DNA of 45,904 nucleotides from Verticiella alkaliphila (GCF_018904615.1 NZ_JADCNH010000032.1:1-45904); one strand, 5' to 3'; shown: positions 34,769 to 42,771, counted from the first letter of the stretch. The notes: generated by a model from the sequence alone, not told the origin. Made by a program: numbers and translations.

Positions 34769-34774
34769 TAGAAT
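34769..34774 (+). promoter_or_regulatory. Candidate -10 box for the trpGDC leader transcript
   Basis: TAGAAT lies 63 bases before the second leader peptide, with TTCGGG at 34746-34751 in the -35 position (17-base spacing). The -35 is poor. The call rests on position upstream of the leader in a stretch with no other gene. Confidence 0.35.
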
Positions 34775-34837
34775 CGCTCATCCTCTGGGTGCGCGCTCGC
34801 GCTGCGCCCGCTGCAGGGCTCATACCCTCTCGAGATC

Positions 34838-34888
34838 ATGATCCGTTTCGCTTCTGCCCGTCCTGCCCAGTGGTGGCGCTTCCTCTAG
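34838..34888 (+). CDS. trpL: Second trp leader peptide, upstream of trpG
   Basis: A 16-residue [19 protein letters not shown], with two consecutive Trp codons and a stop at 34886-34888. It lies 211 bases before trpG. The AQ-WWR segment and the shared TGGTGGCGCT nucleotides match the trpE leader at 12014-12103 (ARAQGTWRWWR), suggesting common origin. In the downstream RNA, mutually exclusive hairpins are possible, as attenuation requires. Its small size makes it easy to miss, and expression is not proven. Confidence 0.75.
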   Translation: MIRFASARPAQWWRFL

Positions 34889-34903
34889 GAAGCGGCACGT
34901 TGT

Positions 34904-34969
34904 TGCGGCACGCGCCGCACCTTGCCGCCGAACCGGCAGACAAGGTGCATTAGAAGCTCTCCGGCAAGG
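34904..34969 (+). promoter_or_regulatory. Alternative hairpins of the trpGDC attenuator
   Basis: Three competing pairings follow the leader stop. (a) TGCGGC 34904-34909 with GCCGCA 34914-34919. (b) GCACCTTGCCG 34917-34927 with CGGCA 34934-34938 plus CAAGGTGC 34941-34948, strong with a small bulge. (c) CCTTGCCG 34920-34927 with CGGCAAGG 34962-34969. Pairings (b) and (c) share one arm and cannot coexist, and (a) overlaps (b). No T-run follows; AAGGAG at 34984-34989 is just beyond, so translation or Rho entry may be the output. Confidence 0.65.
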
Positions 34970-34998
34970 CGGCTCCCCTACCCAAGGAGATTGCCCCC

Positions 34999-35097
34999 AT
35001 GCCATCCACGCGCCACCCGATCACACCCCCTGCATTCGCACGCAACGCCCTGCGCAGCCCCGTCACGTCTGCACTCATCGCCACGCGAGGCCAATGA
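34999..35097 (+). CDS. Small ORF coupled to trpG, 32 residues
   Basis: ATG 34999 has a strong AAGGAG at 34984-34989, 9 bases upstream. The product begins [16 protein letters not shown] and ends IATRGQ. Its TGA (35095-35097) overlaps the first possible trpG ATG at 35094 as ATGA, so ribosomes finishing it could re-initiate on trpG, whose own start has only GAGG. The peptide has no recognisable domain. The function may be only to feed ribosomes to trpG, making it the target of the attenuator. Confidence 0.5.
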   Translation: MPSTRHPITPPAFARNALRSPVTSALIATRGQ

Positions 35098-35099
35098 CC

Positions 35100-35669
35100 A
35101 TGGCCCGCCTGCTGATGATCGACAACTACGACTCCTTCACCTACAACCTCGTGCAGTACTTCGGCGAGCTCGGTGAGGATGTCCACGTTGCCCGCAACGA
35201 CCAGATCACGATCGAGGAGATCGAAGCCCTGGCACCGGATCGCCTGTGCATCTCGCCCGGGCCCTGCGCCCCGGCGCAGGCCGGCATCTCGATCGCCGCC
35301 ATCCGCCACTTCGCGGGCCGCCTGCCGATCCTGGGCGTGTGCCTGGGCCATCAGGCCATCGGCGAGGCCTTTGGCGGCAAGGTCGTGCGCGCGCAAGTGG
35401 TGATGCACGGCAAGACATCGCCCATCACCCACGAGGACTGCGACGTCTTCGCCGGGCTGCCCTCGCCCTACACCGTCACGCGCTATCATTCGCTCGCCGT
35501 CGAGCGCGCCTCCCTGCCCGACTGCCTGGCCGTGACGGCCGAGACCGCCGATGGCGAGATCATGGGTCTGCGTCACACCAGCCTGCCGATCTACGGCGTC
35601 CAGTTCCACCCCGAGTCGATCCTGAGCGAGCACGGCCACGCGCTCCTGAAGAACTTCCTCGTCCTCTGA
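35100..35669 (+). CDS. trpG: Anthranilate synthase component II (glutamine amidotransferase)
   Basis: About 189 residues from ATG 35100 ([25 protein letters not shown]), with GAGG 9 bases upstream; ATG 35094 adds two residues and overlaps the preceding ORF stop. It supplies ammonia from glutamine to TrpE. The class I amidotransferase triad is present: Cys81 in [17 protein letters not shown], and His and Glu in [14 protein letters not shown] near the C-terminus. Substrate motif [13 protein letters not shown] is at about residues 50-62. The usual partner trpE is far upstream; trpD follows 11 bases later. Confidence 0.96.
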   Translation: MARLLMIDNYDSFTYNLVQYFGELGEDVHVARNDQITIEEIEALAPDRLCISPGPCAPAQAGISIAAIRHFAGRLPILGVCLGHQAIGEAFGGKVVRAQVVMHGKTSPITHEDCDVFAGLPSPYTVTRYHSLAVERASLPDCLAVTAETADGEIMGLRHTSLPIYGVQFHPESILSEHGHALLKNFLVL

Positions 35670-35680
35670 CGGAGACAGCC

Positions 35681-36710
35681 ATGACCGCCATTTCGATCAA
35701 TGACGCCCTGACGCGCTGCATCGAGCACCGCGAGATCTTCCACGACGAGATGCTGCACCTGATGCGGCGCATCATGCGTGGCGAGCTGTCCGAGTCCCTC
35801 ACCGCGGCCCTGCTGCTGGGCCTGCGCGTGAAGAAGGAGACGATCGGCGAGATCGCCGCCGCCGCGCAGGTGATGCGCGAGTTCGCCACGCCCGTGAAGG
35901 CGTCGGACCCGGCCAACCTGCTCGACATGTGCGGCACGGGCGGCGACGGCAGCCACACCTTCAACATCAGCACCACGGCCATGTTCGTTGCCGCCGCGGG
36001 CGCGCGCGCATCGCCAAGCACGGCAACCGCAGCGCTTCGTCCTCCTCGGGCAGCGCGGATGTGCTCGAAGCCCTGGGCGTGAATCTCGCGCTCTCGCCCG
36101 AGCAGATCGCCGAGTGCGTGGACGCCACGGGCATCGGCTTCATGTTCGCCCCGGCCCACCACGGCGCCATGAAGCACGTGGCTGCCGTGCGCAAGGAACT
36201 GGGCGTGCGCACGATCTTCAATATCCTGGGTCCTCTCACCAATCCGGCCGCGCCGCCAATCAACTGATGGGTGTCTTCCACCCTGATCTGGTCGGCATTC
36301 AGGTACGTGTCTTGCAGCGATTGGGCTCGCGTCACGTGCTCGTCGTGCACGGCATGGACGGCATGGACGAGGCCTCGCTCGGGGCAGCCACCCTGGTCGG
36401 GGAACTCAAGGACGGCGAAGTCGCCGAATACCAGATCCATCCCGAGGACTACGGCATGGCCATGGTCTCCAACCGCAGCATCAAGGTGGCCGGACGGGAC
36501 GAATCCCGTGACCGCGTGATCGAGGCCCTGGACAATACGCCCGGCACCGCACGCGACATCGTCGGCTACAACGCCGGGCTCGCGCTGTATGCAGCCAACC
36601 TGGCCGGCTCTATCGACGAAGGCATCCGCAAGGCCTTCGACCTGATCGCCAGTGGGGCAGCACGCGAGAAACTCGAACAGTTCGCTGCCTACACCCGGCG
36701 ATTCGCCTGA
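35681..36710 (+). pseudogene. trpD: Anthranilate phosphoribosyltransferase, frame-disrupted in this sequence
   Basis: It transfers phosphoribose from PRPP to anthranilate. Three frames hold consecutive parts: [20 protein letters not shown] to FVAAAGAR; then [24 protein letters not shown] to LGPLTNP; then [20 protein letters not shown] to the end. Breaks lie near 35989-36011 and 36243-36258, both in GC runs. One extra base at each gives 343 residues, the usual TrpD length. All key motifs survive: the PRPP-binding [18 protein letters not shown], and the SGSAD motif. Because trpG and trpC are intact, sequencing deletions are far more likely than gene loss. Confidence 0.9.
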
Positions 36711-36726
36711 CTCAGAACATCATCCT

Positions 36727-37518
36727 ATGAACGACGTTCTCCAACGCATTCTCGCCGTCAAGGCCGAGGAAGTCGCCACTGCGCGCCAGCTGCGCAGCGA
36801 ATCCGAACTGCGCCGCGAGGCCGAGCTGCGCCAGGACGTGCGCGGCTTTGCCGCGGCCCTGGAAGCGACCATCGCCAGCGGCCGCCCCGGTGTGATCGCT
36901 GAAATCAAGAAGGCGTCGCCCTCCAAGGGCGTGATCCGGGCGGATTTCCATCCCTCCGTGATTGCCGGCACCTATGCGGCCCATGGTGCGGCCTGCCTGT
37001 CGGTGCTCACCGACGTGCAGTTCTTCCAGGGCGCGCATGATTTCCTGCGCCAGGCCCGTGCCGCGTGTTCGCTGCCCGTGCTGCGCAAGGACTTCATCAT
37101 CGACAGTTACCAGGTGGCCGAAGCGCGCGCGCTCGGGGCGGATTGCATCCTGCTCATCGTCGCGGCGCTCGAGCCCGCCCGCCTGCGCGACCTGGAGGCG
37201 CTGGCCCACGGCCTGGGCATGGACGTGCTGGTCGAAGTGCACGATGCAGCCGAGCTGGACGTGGCGCTCACGCTGCGCACGCCGCTCATCGGCATCAACA
37301 ACCGCAACCTGCGCACTTTCGACGTCACGCTGGACACGACGCTGGGCCTGCTCTCGAGCATCCCGGCCGATCGCCGGGTCATCACCGAGAGTGGCGTGTC
37401 CACGCCGGAAGACGTGAAGCGCCTGCGCGAACGCGGCGTCGAAGCCTTCTTGGTGGGCGAGAGCTTCATGCGCGCGGACGATCCGGGCGTGGAACTGCAG
37501 CGGCTCTTCGCGGCATGA
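36727..37518 (+). CDS. trpC: Indole-3-glycerol phosphate synthase
   Basis: The predicted protein has 263 residues, ATG 36727. A TIM-barrel enzyme cyclising CdRP to indole-3-glycerol phosphate. Motifs: [41 protein letters not shown] (phosphate and catalytic Lys, KASPSKG), [28 protein letters not shown] (catalytic Lys in LRKDF), [13 protein letters not shown] and [15 protein letters not shown] (Glu/Asn substrate residues). It follows trpD by 16 bases, the end of the trpGDC unit. Confidence 0.97.
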   Translation: MNDVLQRILAVKAEEVATARQLRSESELRREAELRQDVRGFAAALEATIASGRPGVIAEIKKASPSKGVIRADFHPSVIAGTYAAHGAACLSVLTDVQFFQGAHDFLRQARAACSLPVLRKDFIIDSYQVAEARALGADCILLIVAALEPARLRDLEALAHGLGMDVLVEVHDAAELDVALTLRTPLIGINNRNLRTFDVTLDTTLGLLSSIPADRRVITESGVSTPEDVKRLRERGVEAFLVGESFMRADDPGVELQRLFAA

Positions 37519-37594
37519 TGGGGATGCTGACGATGCATGGCGCGCCCGGCGTTGCCGGGCGTGCGGCTCGCGGCACGATCGCCCAGGAGCGCCC

Positions 37595-38344
37595 ATGAGC
37601 CAGTTCGCCCCGAATCGACTGCGGGAACCCCTCTCGGCCCACGTCGAGTGGCTGCCCGAACCCTGGAAGCCTGCGCTGGCGGACGTCCTCGCCTCGCCCG
37701 GCTTCGCCGCCCTCGATGCCTACATCGCCGAGCGGCTCGAGGCCGGTGCGGTGATTTACCCCTCGCATCCCTTCCGAGCGCTCGAGCTCACGGCGCCTTA
37801 CCAGGTGCGCGCCGTGATCCTCGGACAGGACCCATATCATGGACCGGGACAGGCTCAGGGATTGAGCTTCTCAGTGCCCACGTGCGAGCGGCGCCCGCCG
37901 AGCCTGCGCAACATCTTCGCGGAGATCGCTGCCAGCCTGGGGGGCGATGCCGCGCAGTTCGACAACGATCTGACCCGCTGGGGCAAGCAGGGCGTGCTGC
38001 TGCTCAATGCCATGCTGACAGTCGAGGACGGCCAGGCCGCCTCGCACGCCAAGCGCGGCTGGGAAGCCTTCACGGATAGCGTGATCTCCGCCGTGGCGGC
38101 CGATGACGCGCCCAAGGTGTTCCTCCTGTGGGGCGCCCATGCCCAGAGCAAGCAGGCCCTGATTCCGCGTGGCTCGCCGCATCTCGTGCTCTCGTCCAAT
38201 CACCCCTCCCCCTTGTCGGCGACGCGCCCGCCCGTGCCGTTCATCGGCTGCGGACACTTTCGCCGGGCGAACGAATGGCTGGTCGAACAAGGTCTGCCGC
38301 CCATCGACTGGGTGGGCACGCTGGTAGCGTCGGCGCGAGGCTGA
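37595..38344 (+). CDS. ung: Uracil-DNA glycosylase, family 1
   Basis: The predicted protein has 249 residues, ATG 37595. It removes uracil from DNA. The water-activating motif GQDPYHGPGQAQGLSFSV has Asp79, and the DNA-intercalation loop HPSPLSA has His203. PPSLRNIFAEI and LLLNAMLTVEDGQAASHAKRGWEAFTD follow the usual order. It follows trpC by 76 bases, the standard order in Burkholderiales. Confidence 0.97.
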   Translation: MSQFAPNRLREPLSAHVEWLPEPWKPALADVLASPGFAALDAYIAERLEAGAVIYPSHPFRALELTAPYQVRAVILGQDPYHGPGQAQGLSFSVPTCERRPPSLRNIFAEIAASLGGDAAQFDNDLTRWGKQGVLLLNAMLTVEDGQAASHAKRGWEAFTDSVISAVAADDAPKVFLLWGAHAQSKQALIPRGSPHLVLSSNHPSPLSATRPPVPFIGCGHFRRANEWLVEQGLPPIDWVGTLVASARG

Positions 38345-38348
38345 GCGC

Positions 38349-39635
38349 ATGAGCCACGACCACCAGAGCGCGCCCTTCTCGGGCCAGGACAGCCCGTCGA
38401 GACAGGCAGCCAGCGCCGTCGACCCGCACGGCGCGCCACGACAGAACGCCGGCGCTGTCGAGGCTGGCGACACGCGTCCACAGACAGCCAGCGCCGCCAC
38501 CGGCCTGCCCCTGCCAGACGACGACAGCCGCGCCCATTCGACTCGCGTTGCAGCGCACCTGCGTACGCGGATCGACGCCGGCGGCGGCTGGCTATCCTTC
38601 GCGGATTTCATGGCCGACGCGCTGTACGCGCCAGGCCTGGGTTACTACGCCGCGGGCAGCCGCAAGTTCGCCGCCGACGGCGATTTCGTCACGGCGCCCG
38701 AGCTGACGCCGCTCTTTGGCGCGACGCTGGCCGGCCCGGTGGGCCGCGTGCTGCGCGAGACGGGTAGCCTGGAAGTCCTGGAGTTCGGTGCCGGCACGGG
38801 TGCCCTCGCCGAAGCGCTGCTCGAGGCCCTGGCCGACCAGGGGCTGGAAGTCCGCTACAGCATCCTGGAGGTCTCGGCTGACCTGCGCGAGCGGCAACAG
38901 ACGCGGCTGGCCCGCTTTGGCGAGCGTGTGCGCTGGCTCGACGCCCTGCCGCGCGGCTTCGTTGGCTGCGCCGTGGCCAATGAAGTGCTGGATGCCATGC
39001 CCGTGCATTTGGTGCGGCGCAGCGAGGACGGCACGCTTCAGGAGCGGGGCGTGGTGCGCGAAGGCGACGCCTTCGCCTGGGAGGACCGCCCTGCCGCTCC
39101 CGCGCTCGCGGCGATGGCCGAGGATCGATTGCCCCCATTGCCCGGCTACCTGAGCGAGATCAACCTGCAGGCCGAGGCCTTCGTGCAGGGCGTTGGCACC
39201 TGGCTCGCCCACGGCGCGCTGCTCTTGATCGACTACGGATTCCCGCGGCACGAGTACTACCATCCGCAGCGCGCCGAAGGCACGCTCATGTGCCACCTGC
39301 GCCACGTGGCGCATGCGGACGCGCTCGCCTGGCCCGGCATCCAGGACATCACCGCCCACGTGGACTTCACCGCCATGGCCGATGCGGCCCTGGAAGGCGA
39401 GTTGGACGTACTCGGCTACACCGCCCAGGGACGCTACCTGCTCAACGCCGGATTGTCAGGCCATTTGCAAGCGCTGCAGGCACGCGACGCCACGGCCTAC
39501 GCGCGCAGCCTGAATGCCGTGCAGAAGCTGGTATCTGAAGCCGAAATGGGCGAGCTCTTCAAGGTGCTGGCCGTGGGCAAGGGCCTGGACGAGATGCCCG
39601 GGTTCGAGATCGGGGATCGGCTGGACCGGCTGTAG
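38349..39635 (+). CDS. SAM-dependent methyltransferase, NDUFAF7/COG1565 family
   Basis: The predicted protein has 428 residues, starting 4 bases after the ung stop, so translation is probably coupled. The first 70 or so residues are Ala/Gly/Pro-rich and look disordered; the family core starts near WLSFADFMADALYAPGLGYYAAGSRKFAADGDFVTAPELTPLFG. SAM-binding motif I is LEVLEFGAGTGALAEALLE. LLLIDYGFPRHEYYHPQRAEGTLMCHLRHVAHADALAWPGIQDITAHVDFTAMADAA is diagnostic. The mitochondrial member dimethylates an arginine in a complex I subunit; the bacterial target is unproven. Confidence 0.9.
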   Translation: MSHDHQSAPFSGQDSPSRQAASAVDPHGAPRQNAGAVEAGDTRPQTASAATGLPLPDDDSRAHSTRVAAHLRTRIDAGGGWLSFADFMADALYAPGLGYYAAGSRKFAADGDFVTAPELTPLFGATLAGPVGRVLRETGSLEVLEFGAGTGALAEALLEALADQGLEVRYSILEVSADLRERQQTRLARFGERVRWLDALPRGFVGCAVANEVLDAMPVHLVRRSEDGTLQERGVVREGDAFAWEDRPAAPALAAMAEDRLPPLPGYLSEINLQAEAFVQGVGTWLAHGALLLIDYGFPRHEYYHPQRAEGTLMCHLRHVAHADALAWPGIQDITAHVDFTAMADAALEGELDVLGYTAQGRYLLNAGLSGHLQALQARDATAYARSLNAVQKLVSEAEMGELFKVLAVGKGLDEMPGFEIGDRLDRL

Positions 39636-39686
39636 CCGTCAATGCCTCAGGCTTGGTAAGCCACGTTGCAGTTCTGCGAGAATGCA

Positions 39687-39715
39687 GGAGTCGCAAACTC
39701 CGGCCTGCGCAGGCC
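39687..39715 (+). other. Adjacent stem-loop and perfect palindrome before the AlbA_2 gene
   Basis: GGAGT-CGCAA-ACTCC (39687-39701) forms a 5-base-pair stem, and GGCCTGCGCAGGCC (39702-39715) is a perfect 14-base palindrome just 11 bases before the next ATG. They could end the upstream transcript or serve as an operator for the AlbA_2 gene. Confidence 0.5.
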
Positions 39716-39726
39716 AGACTCTCGCC

Positions 39727-41205
39727 ATGAATGAGGAAATTCGCTACCCCCGCCGTCTCCAGACTTTAGTCCAGCGGCTTATCAGCGAGGACGCTGAGAG
39801 TGAATGGTTGGAGTTCAAGGCGGGCAATGAAAACCCCTCGGAGATCGGCGAGTACATCTCCGCACTTGCCAATTCAGCGACGATTTGCGGCAAGAGTCAC
39901 GGCTATGTGATTTGGGGCGTCGACGACGAAAGCCGTGAGATCGTCGGCACCGCGTTCCGTCCAGCCGAGGCTAGACGGGGCAATGAAGCCCTTGAGGCCT
40001 GGCTCCTGCGTAGCCTGGTCCCTCAGGTGAGCTTCCATTTCTACGAACTGACGGTGGACGCCAAACGTGTCGTCATCCTGAAGGTCGCTCGCGCCTCTAA
40101 TCGCCCCGTCGCATTCTTCGGCACCGAGTTCATACGGGTCAGCTCTTACAAGAAGCCACTGAAAGAGGCACCCGAGAAAGAACGCGTCCTTTGGCGGCTT
40201 TTCGACGCAGTCCCGTTCGAAAGACACGCTGCCCTGGTGGGCCTTTCCGAAGGCGATGTGACACAGCTACTGGACTACCCTGCCTACTTTGATCTTCGCG
40301 AACTTCCGCTTCCTGAGCATCGGCAAGGCATCCTGCAGGCACTCGCAGATGATCGTCTGATCGAGATCGAGGACGAGGGTGACTGGGCCATCACGAATCT
40401 GGGAGCTGTTCTTTTCGCGAGGCGTCTGTCGGACTTCGAGAGGCTCGGGCGCAAGGCTGTTCGCGTCATTCGCTACGGAGAGAACGGACGGGTATCGTCA
40501 GGCTCGGAGCACATGGAGACCCGCGGATACGCGTCTGGATTCCGTGATCTGCTTGCTTATATTCATCGCTTCGTGCCTAACAACGAGATCATCGGGCAGG
40601 CGCTTCGCCGGGCGACCCCTATGTATCCCGAAATCGCCATTCGGGAGCTCATCGCGAATGCGCTCATCCATCAAGACTTCACGATCACCGGTGCTGGTCC
40701 CCTCGTCGAGATCTTTCCCGGACGCATCGAGATCACGAATCCTGGTACGCCGCTCATGCCGGTAGACCGGTTGCTGGACAAAGCACCACGCTCCCGAAAT
40801 GAGGCACTTGCAGCTCTCATGCGGCGATTCGGGGTGTGCGAGGAGCGCGGCAGTGGCATCGACAAAGTCGTTCAGGCTACCGAAATGGCGCAGCTGCCGG
40901 CGCCGGAATTCCGTTCCGAGGACGATAGCTTTCGCTCGACACTATTTTCCTATTCGTCCTACAACCAGATGGACAAGGCGGACAAGATCAGAGCAACCTA
41001 TCTCCACGCCAGCCTGCGATACGTTCAACGTGACATGATGACGAACACGTCCCTGAGAGAGCGGTTTGGAATTCCCCAGGCGAACAGCGCCATCGTCTCT
41101 CGCTTGATCAAAGACACCGTGGAAACCGGCCTTATCCATCCTCACGACGAGAATGCCGGCAGACGTTTCATGAGGTATGTCCCTCATTGGGCTAAGAGTG
41201 CCTAA
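39727..41205 (+). CDS. AlbA_2/Schlafen-type DNA-binding domain plus HATPase protein
   Basis: The predicted protein has 492 residues, ATG 39727. Residues about 20-150 are the AlbA_2 (Schlafen-like) domain (SEWLEFKAGN, HGYVIWGVDDE). Residues about 290-400 are a GHKL-type ATPase region with the N-box-like IRELIANALIHQDF and the G-box-like CEERGSGIDKVVQA, as in the HATPase_c_4 family. The C-terminus holds a winged-helix-like segment. Such proteins are annotated as transcriptional regulators or RecG-like ATP-binding proteins; some occur in defence islands. The gene has visibly lower G+C and more AT-rich codons than its neighbours, a sign of recent acquisition. The function is unknown. Confidence 0.8.
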   Translation: MNEEIRYPRRLQTLVQRLISEDAESEWLEFKAGNENPSEIGEYISALANSATICGKSHGYVIWGVDDESREIVGTAFRPAEARRGNEALEAWLLRSLVPQVSFHFYELTVDAKRVVILKVARASNRPVAFFGTEFIRVSSYKKPLKEAPEKERVLWRLFDAVPFERHAALVGLSEGDVTQLLDYPAYFDLRELPLPEHRQGILQALADDRLIEIEDEGDWAITNLGAVLFARRLSDFERLGRKAVRVIRYGENGRVSSGSEHMETRGYASGFRDLLAYIHRFVPNNEIIGQALRRATPMYPEIAIRELIANALIHQDFTITGAGPLVEIFPGRIEITNPGTPLMPVDRLLDKAPRSRNEALAALMRRFGVCEERGSGIDKVVQATEMAQLPAPEFRSEDDSFRSTLFSYSSYNQMDKADKIRATYLHASLRYVQRDMMTNTSLRERFGIPQANSAIVSRLIKDTVETGLIHPHDENAGRRFMRYVPHWAKSA

Positions 41206-41238
41206 CCGGGCTTTGTGGTCTTTCCTTGGGACTTGCCG

Positions 41239-41345
41239 CATTTGATCGCCATTTGACGAGACATGGTGGATAGCCAACCCACCCAGCATTAGTCGCGCTA
41301 ATTCAACAACTTGTGTATCGCACGCCATTTGACGGCCATTTGATG
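41239..41345. repeat. Paired GCCATTTGA-type repeats downstream of the AlbA_2 gene
   Basis: Two pairs of tandem 10-11-base units: GCATTTGATC with GCCATTTGACG (41239-41258), and GCCATTTGACG with GCCATTTGATG (41324-41345). The pairs are separated by about 65 bases. They sit just past the lower-GC gene and before the class II aldolase promoter region. They could be arm-type integrase sites of a departed element or regulator half-sites; no integrase is seen. Confidence 0.55.
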
Positions 41346-41436
41346 ACCGACGAATATAACCCGGGTTTTATTGGCCATGACTGCTACAGTCGCTCGCTAT
41401 CATGGTCAGTCAAGACCTAACTGAGGAGACACGCCC

Positions 41437-42210
41437 ATGACCGAACCCGCTACCCTCCAACACGTCGTGCACGAAGACGAATGGCGTCTTCGCGTCGAGC
41501 TCGCCGCCTGTTATCGCCTGGTGGCGATGTACGGCATGAGCGATCTCATCTTTACGCACATCAGCGCCAAGCTGCCGGAAAGCGTGACGGGTGGCGAGGA
41601 GCAGTTCCTCATCAATCCCTACGGCATGTTCTTCGATGAGATCACCGCGTCCTCGCTGGTGCGCATCGACATGGAGGGCAACAAGCTCTCGGACAGCCCG
41701 TACGAGGTGAACCGTGCGGGCTTCGTGATCCACAGCACCATCCACGAGGCGCGCCCGGACGTGGGGTGCGTGATCCACACGCATACCCGTGCCGGCGTGG
41801 GCGTGAGCGCCCAGCGCGACGGCCTCTTGCCGATCTCCCAGCAATCCACATTCATCACGCGCGATCTGGCATACCACGATTACCAGGGCCTGGCCGTCAA
41901 CGACGAAGAGCGCGTGAGCCTGGTGGCGGATCTGGGCACCCACAACTACTTGATGCTGCGCAACCACGGCCTGCTCGTCGCCGGCAAGGGCGTGCCGCAG
42001 GCCTTCGTGAACATGTACTTCTTCGAGACGGCCTGCCAGATCCAATTGGCGGCGCAGTCCGGTGGCGCCGAGCTCACGCAGGTCACCCCCGAGGTGCTGG
42101 CGGGCGTGGGGCAATCCAGCGCCAAGATGCGTACGGTACACCCGGGCTTGCTGGCCTGGCCGGGCTTGCTGCGCCGGCTGGACCGGCTCAATCCGGGCTA
42201 CGACAGCTGA
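41437..42210 (+). CDS. Class II aldolase/adducin family protein
   Basis: The predicted protein has 257 residues. ATG 41437 has GAGGAG about 8 bases upstream. Zn2+ ligands are conserved: His114 and His116 in CVIHTHTRAG and His177 in LRNHGLL, and the catalytic Glu104 in HSTIHEARP. YGMSDLIFTHISAKLP near residues 33-48 is the phosphate/substrate loop region. The family includes fuculose- and rhamnulose-phosphate aldolases and decarboxylases; this divergent type, common in Burkholderiales, has no proven reaction. It faces the MarR gene (convergent) and is not in the iorAB transcript. Confidence 0.9.
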   Translation: MTEPATLQHVVHEDEWRLRVELAACYRLVAMYGMSDLIFTHISAKLPESVTGGEEQFLINPYGMFFDEITASSLVRIDMEGNKLSDSPYEVNRAGFVIHSTIHEARPDVGCVIHTHTRAGVGVSAQRDGLLPISQQSTFITRDLAYHDYQGLAVNDEERVSLVADLGTHNYLMLRNHGLLVAGKGVPQAFVNMYFFETACQIQLAAQSGGAELTQVTPEVLAGVGQSSAKMRTVHPGLLAWPGLLRRLDRLNPGYDS

Positions 42211-42233
42211 GCTTGCCACGAGCGGCGTGCGTT

Positions 42234-42259
42234 GGCGGGCTGAAGCATTCTGTCCCGCC
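42234..42259. terminator. Possible hairpin between aldolase and marR genes
   Basis: GGCGGG (42234-42239) can pair with CCCGCC (42254-42259) around a 14-base loop in the 63-base convergent gap. Short stem, no T-run. Confidence 0.35.
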
Positions 42260-42273
42260 GACGGCGACCCTGC

Positions 42274-42771
42274 TCACGCCTCGCTCGCCATCTCCGCCCC
42301 GCGCCGCTGCTCGATCATGCGGCGCAGCATCACCTTCAACTGTTCCCCCCGCTCCAGGCCGAACGGCTCCATCACCTGGCGTTCGTGCTCCTTGGCGAGC
42401 TCCATCAGCCGGGCCACGGTGGCCTGGCCTTGCGCCGTGATGCGCACGAGCGTCACCCGGCGATCCTTGGCATGCGACAGCCGCTCGACGTCGCCCTTGG
42501 CTTCCAGGCGGTCGAGCATGCGTGTCACGGTGGGCTGCTTGGTCACCGACATGCTGGCCAGCCCGCCGATGCTCATCGCGCGCCCGCCGGCCAATGAGGC
42601 CAGCACCCGCCAATCCGACACCGTCAGCCCATGGGCGAGCACCACCCGGTGGAACTCGTGCGAGATCAGGCGGCTCGCCTGCGCGAGCAGCGCGGGCAGG
42701 TAGTCATCGACGAAGGCCTCGCCATCGTCGCCCGGCACGGGTGCCGGGGTGCGGGATTCCGCCGTTTTCAT
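42274..42771 (-). CDS. MarR family transcriptional regulator
   Basis: The predicted protein has 165 residues, ATG 42771 with GAGGA about 5 bases upstream. The winged helix region is residues about 55-125 (LTVSDWRVLASLAGGRAMSIGGLASMSVTKQPTVTRMLDRLEAKGDVERL), and DRRVTLVRITAQG is the beta-wing with the conserved DRR salt bridge. It is divergent from iorA with a palindromic site between them, so it most likely represses iorAB and responds to an aromatic acid. The ligand is inferred. Confidence 0.93.
   Translation of the reverse strand: MKTAESRTPAPVPGDDGEAFVDDYLPALLAQASRLISHEFHRVVLAHGLTVSDWRVLASLAGGRAMSIGGLASMSVTKQPTVTRMLDRLEAKGDVERLSHAKDRRVTLVRITAQGQATVARLMELAKEHERQVMEPFGLERGEQLKVMLRRMIEQRRGAEMASEA

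Noticed and set aside
39690-39715. tRNA or attachment site at the left edge of the lower-GC gene
   Set aside because: The stem-loops do not form a cloverleaf and no TTCGA loop or CCA end is seen.
40942-41328. 128-codon minus-strand ORF across the GCCATTTGA repeats
   Set aside because: It overlaps the AlbA_2 gene antisense, has no domain and its start region is the repeats themselves.
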